Source: Argopecten irradians
Taxonomy: Eukaryota; Mollusca; Bivalvia; Pectinida; Pectinidae
Assembly (NCBI RefSeq): GCF_041381155.1
Contig: NC_091142.1
Location: 27,417,963 to 27,481,962 of the forward strand
Direction: 5' to 3'
DNA: 64,000 bases
Below the pieces are notes generated by a model. It made no database searches. It saw only the letters and a program-made list of their open reading frames with translations, and had not been told where the DNA came from. The position numbers and the translations under genes are program-made. Shown in pieces: positions 60,806 to 64,000 of this stretch (position 1 is its first letter; every line of letters begins with the position of its first letter).

Positions 60806-62497
60806 TTAGATCATCATTAAAGCTGACATTGGAAGACAGGGAATTGGGAAAGCATCGGCCTTGGGTGCCAGCCGCCTGAAACGCTGCATCTGGAACCGAG
60901 AAATTGCATCTGCAACATTATTGAATTTCCCGGGTATGTGTACAGCATGAATGACGTAATTGTTAATGGCAGAATGGTATGTTAGTTTTCGCATAAATCC
61001 CATGATGCTTTTAACCTTAGAACGTCCCTTCGAGAGGATTTCGACAGTGGCTAAATTGTCACAGTGAAACAAAATACGTTTCCTAGACCACTGATGTCCC
61101 CATAAAACACATGCCATTACAATTGGATAAAGTTCAAAGAGGGCCATAGACGGTTCTGTGTTTTTTAAACGTTGAGGGAAAAAACCTTGAAACCACTGAT
61201 TCTGGTAAATACCTCCAAAAGAGTCCAGAGTTGCATCAGTGAACAAATGTAAGTCAGCTGAGTTGGTTATGTGGCTATCTAAAAAGAACGATACACCATT
61301 CCACTGTCTCAAAAAGTCTGACCACATAGCGAGATCGGCGCGACACTCGTCGGTGATTTTAACATGATAATGTAATTTCTCAACTGTTGTAGAAAGTTTA
61401 ATCAAACGGGAAACAAATGAGCGACCCGGTCTGATACACCGACAAGCGAAATTCATGTGACCGAGTAGACTAAGAAGTTCACGTTTAGTACAAGATTTTC
61501 TCCACTTAAAAGAGTCTACAATAGTTGAAATCCGCGCTATCTTCTCCAAAGGTAATCGGAGTTCACTGGTAACGGAATCCAAAATGACACCTAGGTATTC
61601 TAAGGAAGTACAGGGACCCACAGTCTTGTGAGCTCCTAGAGGAATACATAATTTAGAGAAAACTGACAAGAGTCTCTCCATAGTAACAGTAGCATTCACA
61701 GCAGCTGATTCAATGACTAGAAAATCATCCAACAGATGTAAAATGTTTGGTATGTTGTAGTTATTCCTTGCAATCCAACAGACTGCTCTAGATAGGTTAT
61801 CGAATAACTTGGGGCTTGATCGGCTACCAAACACTAATCTAGTAAAGAAATAAAACTTATTGTTCCACTGAATACCATGATAAGGCCACAGATCTGGTTT
61901 GATAGGTAATAACTTGAAAGCGTCCGTGATATCGGTCTTCATTAACCATGCATTAATTCCCAGTGATTTAATAAGCTGAATAGCATCATCGATAGTGACA
62001 TAATGTAAAGAGCAAGTAGTCTTGTCAATAAGGCTGTTCAGACTAGGATTGTCAGGATCATCGTGCGGAGCTGATAGGTCGACAATAAGCCTTTTCTTTC
62101 TGGAATATTTATGCTCAGCCAGTCCGATAGGATTAATGCGGTAATTACCGGTAAATGGTATAGAGTCAAATGGGCCTAAAAGGTATCCCTTTTCTACTTC
62201 TTTACTCACTAAATCTGTAACACACTCGGGGTCATCTAAGGCTGATCTTAAATTTTTGCAGATAACGGACAGATTCGGAAGTGTTTGAAAACCGGTATCA
62301 AACCCATGACGGAGCCCATCTATTAAAAATTTAACAAACGACTTATCCGGATGGTTACGAAGTTCATACGTCAAAGCTGGTATATCAATAGGTGTAGTCA
62401 CTATTTCTTTCGGGTCGGAGGCCTGGCTACCTCTAAAGGGCACGCAAACTTGGGGTGACCAGCCTTGCAGTTCAAACACACATGATGGAAGTAACAA
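60806..62497 (-). CDS. Retroelement reverse transcriptase and RNase H
   Basis: The 563-residue frame reads, in order, RLIVDLSAPHDDPDNPSLNS, then WLMKTDITDAFKLLPI (first catalytic Asp), VFGSRSSPKLFDNL, LLDDFLVI (the catalytic DD pair), EYLGVILDS, and an RNase H part with LFTDATLDSFGG, SMALFELYPIV, FHCDNLATVEIL and NVADAISRF. This is the DIRS-type pattern. It begins inside the end of the Gag-like frame (overlap 62401-62497, different frame), an arrangement also known from other DIRS-type elements. Confidence 0.9.
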   Translation of the reverse strand: MLLPSCVFELQGWSPQVCVPFRGSQASDPKEIVTTPIDIPALTYELRNHPDKSFVKFLIDGLRHGFDTGFQTLPNLSVICKNLRSALDDPECVTDLVSKEVEKGYLLGPFDSIPFTGNYRINPIGLAEHKYSRKKRLIVDLSAPHDDPDNPSLNSLIDKTTCSLHYVTIDDAIQLIKSLGINAWLMKTDITDAFKLLPIKPDLWPYHGIQWNNKFYFFTRLVFGSRSSPKLFDNLSRAVCWIARNNYNIPNILHLLDDFLVIESAAVNATVTMERLLSVFSKLCIPLGAHKTVGPCTSLEYLGVILDSVTSELRLPLEKIARISTIVDSFKWRKSCTKRELLSLLGHMNFACRCIRPGRSFVSRLIKLSTTVEKLHYHVKITDECRADLAMWSDFLRQWNGVSFFLDSHITNSADLHLFTDATLDSFGGIYQNQWFQGFFPQRLKNTEPSMALFELYPIVMACVLWGHQWSRKRILFHCDNLATVEILSKGRSKVKSIMGFMRKLTYHSAINNYVIHAVHIPGKFNNVADAISRFQMQRFRRLAPKADAFPIPCLPMSALMMI

Positions 62498-63759
62498 ACA
62501 GGCCTGCTACAACCGTCCGAACCATTGAAATTATTGCAGATTTCACGACCCTCATGGTATTCCTTCTTCCTGCCTTTGGAATCTAAAGTAGAAGAGTTCT
62601 TGTTGGAAAAGAATCTTGGCGTACTAACAGATTTCTGGAATTGTCCTAATCTTGGGTCAGTAGTTGTAGGGCAGAAACCAGTTTGATGCAGGGTACTACC
62701 ACAAACTTCACAAGAAACTGGTCTTTGATTAGAGAAGATGTTGCAAAAGAGAGTGTTATCCCGAATGGACCAGTCTATAGGGGTGTTATTAAAACGTAGA
62801 TGGGCAGCAGCACGTAGGGAAAATTGTTTGTGGTATTCGTAGAAACCAAAAGCATAACGTGTACCCATATCGACGATATCGCGTTCATAGAGATCTAGCT
62901 CGATACGCCTTGAAGGATGTGCGGTACACATCACATGCTTGTAGACCCCGAAAGCCAAAATAAATTCACTTAGTGTGAGGGTTCTATGCAGGCGGACGTC
63001 TGGTTTCTCTGACGTGTGGGCACTGGGATCACTCTGGCCGCAGAAGTAAGGTATTAGTAGAGCTGCTAAATTAACATCTTTACCAGAGATAATTTGTTGA
63101 CGCAAAGACGGAGATACAGTCTCGACTAAAGGCATAGAATCTGCCGCGAATCCAAATCGGGTTCTTTTCAAAAAATTCTCACCTTGGGAATGACCGGGTT
63201 GAGAGTGGTTAAAACTTCTGTAAGCTGTTTCTAAGGTGTATTCCGTCGGTGGCGAAGGAAACGTGAGCTCTGGAGGAGTTCTAACATTGTCTGTTGGTGT
63301 TTGCAACTCGCTGCCGGCCGAAGATGCTGGGGCATGACTGGAGTTTGTAGCCGGTGTACGCTCATTCACTACCGTAGGCCTGGAGTTAAGGTCACTATTG
63401 CTGCTAATGACTCTCCTTTCTAGTCTAATATAGCTGTCCTGCAGCTTTGTGACGCTGTCAGCTAAGCTGTTCACTATATCCGCTAAAGTTCTTGTGTGAG
63501 TGTTGTCGGAGTCCGAATTTTGCTGTCTGTTTACATTTACGACACTGCTTCGGTCGCCATCTTGCCGCGGTGCATTTTGGGATCGCGCACTCGATGCCCT
63601 CGCGTCCTTCAACTTCCTTACAAGCACCATTCGCTTCTCGTTACTACGAAACGGCACATTTAGTCTGTTTAATTCTTCTCGTAACCTTGAAAGCGTCCAA
63701 TTTTCCAATAAATCTGGATCGTATGGTGTAGGGCGATTGTTTCTGCGTTTTGGTCCCAT
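62401..63759 (-). CDS. Retroelement Gag-like protein with SAP-like N-terminus
   Basis: The 452-residue frame starts near the 5' end of the element. Residues about 13-52 (NWTLSRLREELNRLNVPFRS and following) resemble a SAP DNA-binding helix pair. A Ser/Thr/Pro-rich low-complexity part follows. The C-terminal third has Cys/His clusters, CEVCGSTLHQTGFC and CNNFNGSDGCSRPVCYFHHV then CLNCKAGHPKFAC, the nucleic-acid-binding part usual in these Gag-like proteins. A capsid fold cannot be judged by eye. Confidence 0.8.
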   Translation of the reverse strand: MGPKRRNNRPTPYDPDLLENWTLSRLREELNRLNVPFRSNEKRMVLVRKLKDARASSARSQNAPRQDGDRSSVVNVNRQQNSDSDNTHTRTLADIVNSLADSVTKLQDSYIRLERRVISSNSDLNSRPTVVNERTPATNSSHAPASSAGSELQTPTDNVRTPPELTFPSPPTEYTLETAYRSFNHSQPGHSQGENFLKRTRFGFAADSMPLVETVSPSLRQQIISGKDVNLAALLIPYFCGQSDPSAHTSEKPDVRLHRTLTLSEFILAFGVYKHVMCTAHPSRRIELDLYERDIVDMGTRYAFGFYEYHKQFSLRAAAHLRFNNTPIDWSIRDNTLFCNIFSNQRPVSCEVCGSTLHQTGFCPTTTDPRLGQFQKSVSTPRFFSNKNSSTLDSKGRKKEYHEGREICNNFNGSDGCSRPVCYFHHVCLNCKAGHPKFACPLEVARPPTRKK

Positions 63760-64000
63760 ATTAAAAATCCAGACGAAACGGTTGAATGAGTTCGTTTACA
63801 AACAAAGGCACATGGCTATGATCACACTACGACGCACAGTAGACACACAGGTAGCGCCAAATACGAGTCTTTAAAAGCAGGTGTGTAATGTCAGTCTTAC
63901 GTTTGAACGCTGTGTTCAATTATTGTAACAAATGATCGTTAGACAAATGTCATAAAGTTAAATCCATCACGTGAAACACGACGACGCTAATCCCGCGTGA

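Larger units (their letters stand above)
58121..63900 (-). mobile_element. Tyrosine-recombinase retroelement (DIRS/Ngaro-like), coding part looks whole
   Basis: On the minus strand the order is Gag-like frame (63759-62401), reverse transcriptase-RNase H frame (62497-60806) and tyrosine recombinase frame (60737-59832). On the 3' side lie two direct repeats of about 470 bp, 59621-59151 and 58590-58121, with 560 bp between them. Having no integrase or protease and carrying a recombinase are marks of DIRS-type elements; direct repeats, one pair on the 3' side, fit the split-repeat layout of Ngaro/PAT-like members. The 5' end may lie beyond the window. The two repeats are almost identical, so the copy looks young. 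Confidence 0.8.

Overview
The window is eukaryotic and most likely from a bivalve mollusc. It is AT-rich, its genes have GT-AG introns, short palindromes such as ACATGTA are common, and it carries dispersed repeats I know from mollusc genomes, including a tRNA-derived SINE with a (GTTT)n/(AAAC)n tail. I cannot name the species. There are no operons. Most of the 64 kb is repeat and transposon sequence around a few host or host-like genes.

Region by region. (1) 2.5-6.3 kb: a four-exon gene for a 1024-residue protein that joins a Mutator-type DDE transposase, a YqaJ/lambda-exonuclease-type nuclease and a C-terminal Spin/Ssty (spindlin-like, Tudor-fold) domain. All splice phases fit and the frame is open throughout. 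(2) 8.6-12.8 kb: a CRE-like minisatellite, a remnant of an integrase-type helix-turn-helix, and a GTCG-rich stretch. (3) 13.0-22.2 kb: a direct segmental duplication of about 5.2 and 3.4 kb. Copy 1 carries segments missing from copy 2, one of them a 516-bp mobile element with a clean empty site in copy 2 and a relative at 38.6 kb. Both copies end in a CGACAA/GTCG array, and a GTCG foldback follows. (4) 24.7 kb: the mollusc SINE. (5) 26.9-28.8 kb: a two-exon host-type gene for a 389-residue helical, TPR-like, tail-anchored protein. (6) 29.8-32.8 kb: a 44-bp minisatellite, then nested foldbacks and two TA-flanked elements filled with a palindromic CACAAT..ATTGTG satellite. (7) 32.8-36.2 kb: two opposed LINE fragments, one inside the other. 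(8) 36-50 kb: sparse sequence with G/C homopolymer tracts, a foldback and a SINE head. (9) 50.2-53.6 kb: a decayed L1/Tx1-type LINE split by a TTAA-flanked DNA element, in which the reverse transcriptase SPGxDGL motif has been tandemly amplified. (10) 57.3-57.8 kb: two exons of alanyl-tRNA synthetase with a one-base frame disruption. (11) 58.1-63.9 kb: a tyrosine-recombinase (DIRS/Ngaro-type) retroelement on the minus strand whose coding part looks whole.

The genes do not form a pathway. The most interesting items are the transposase-nuclease-spindlin fusion, the TA-flanked palindromic satellite elements with two spacer types and polarity switches, and the filled/empty site pair inside the duplication. 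All coordinates and translations were read by eye; no database search was run.
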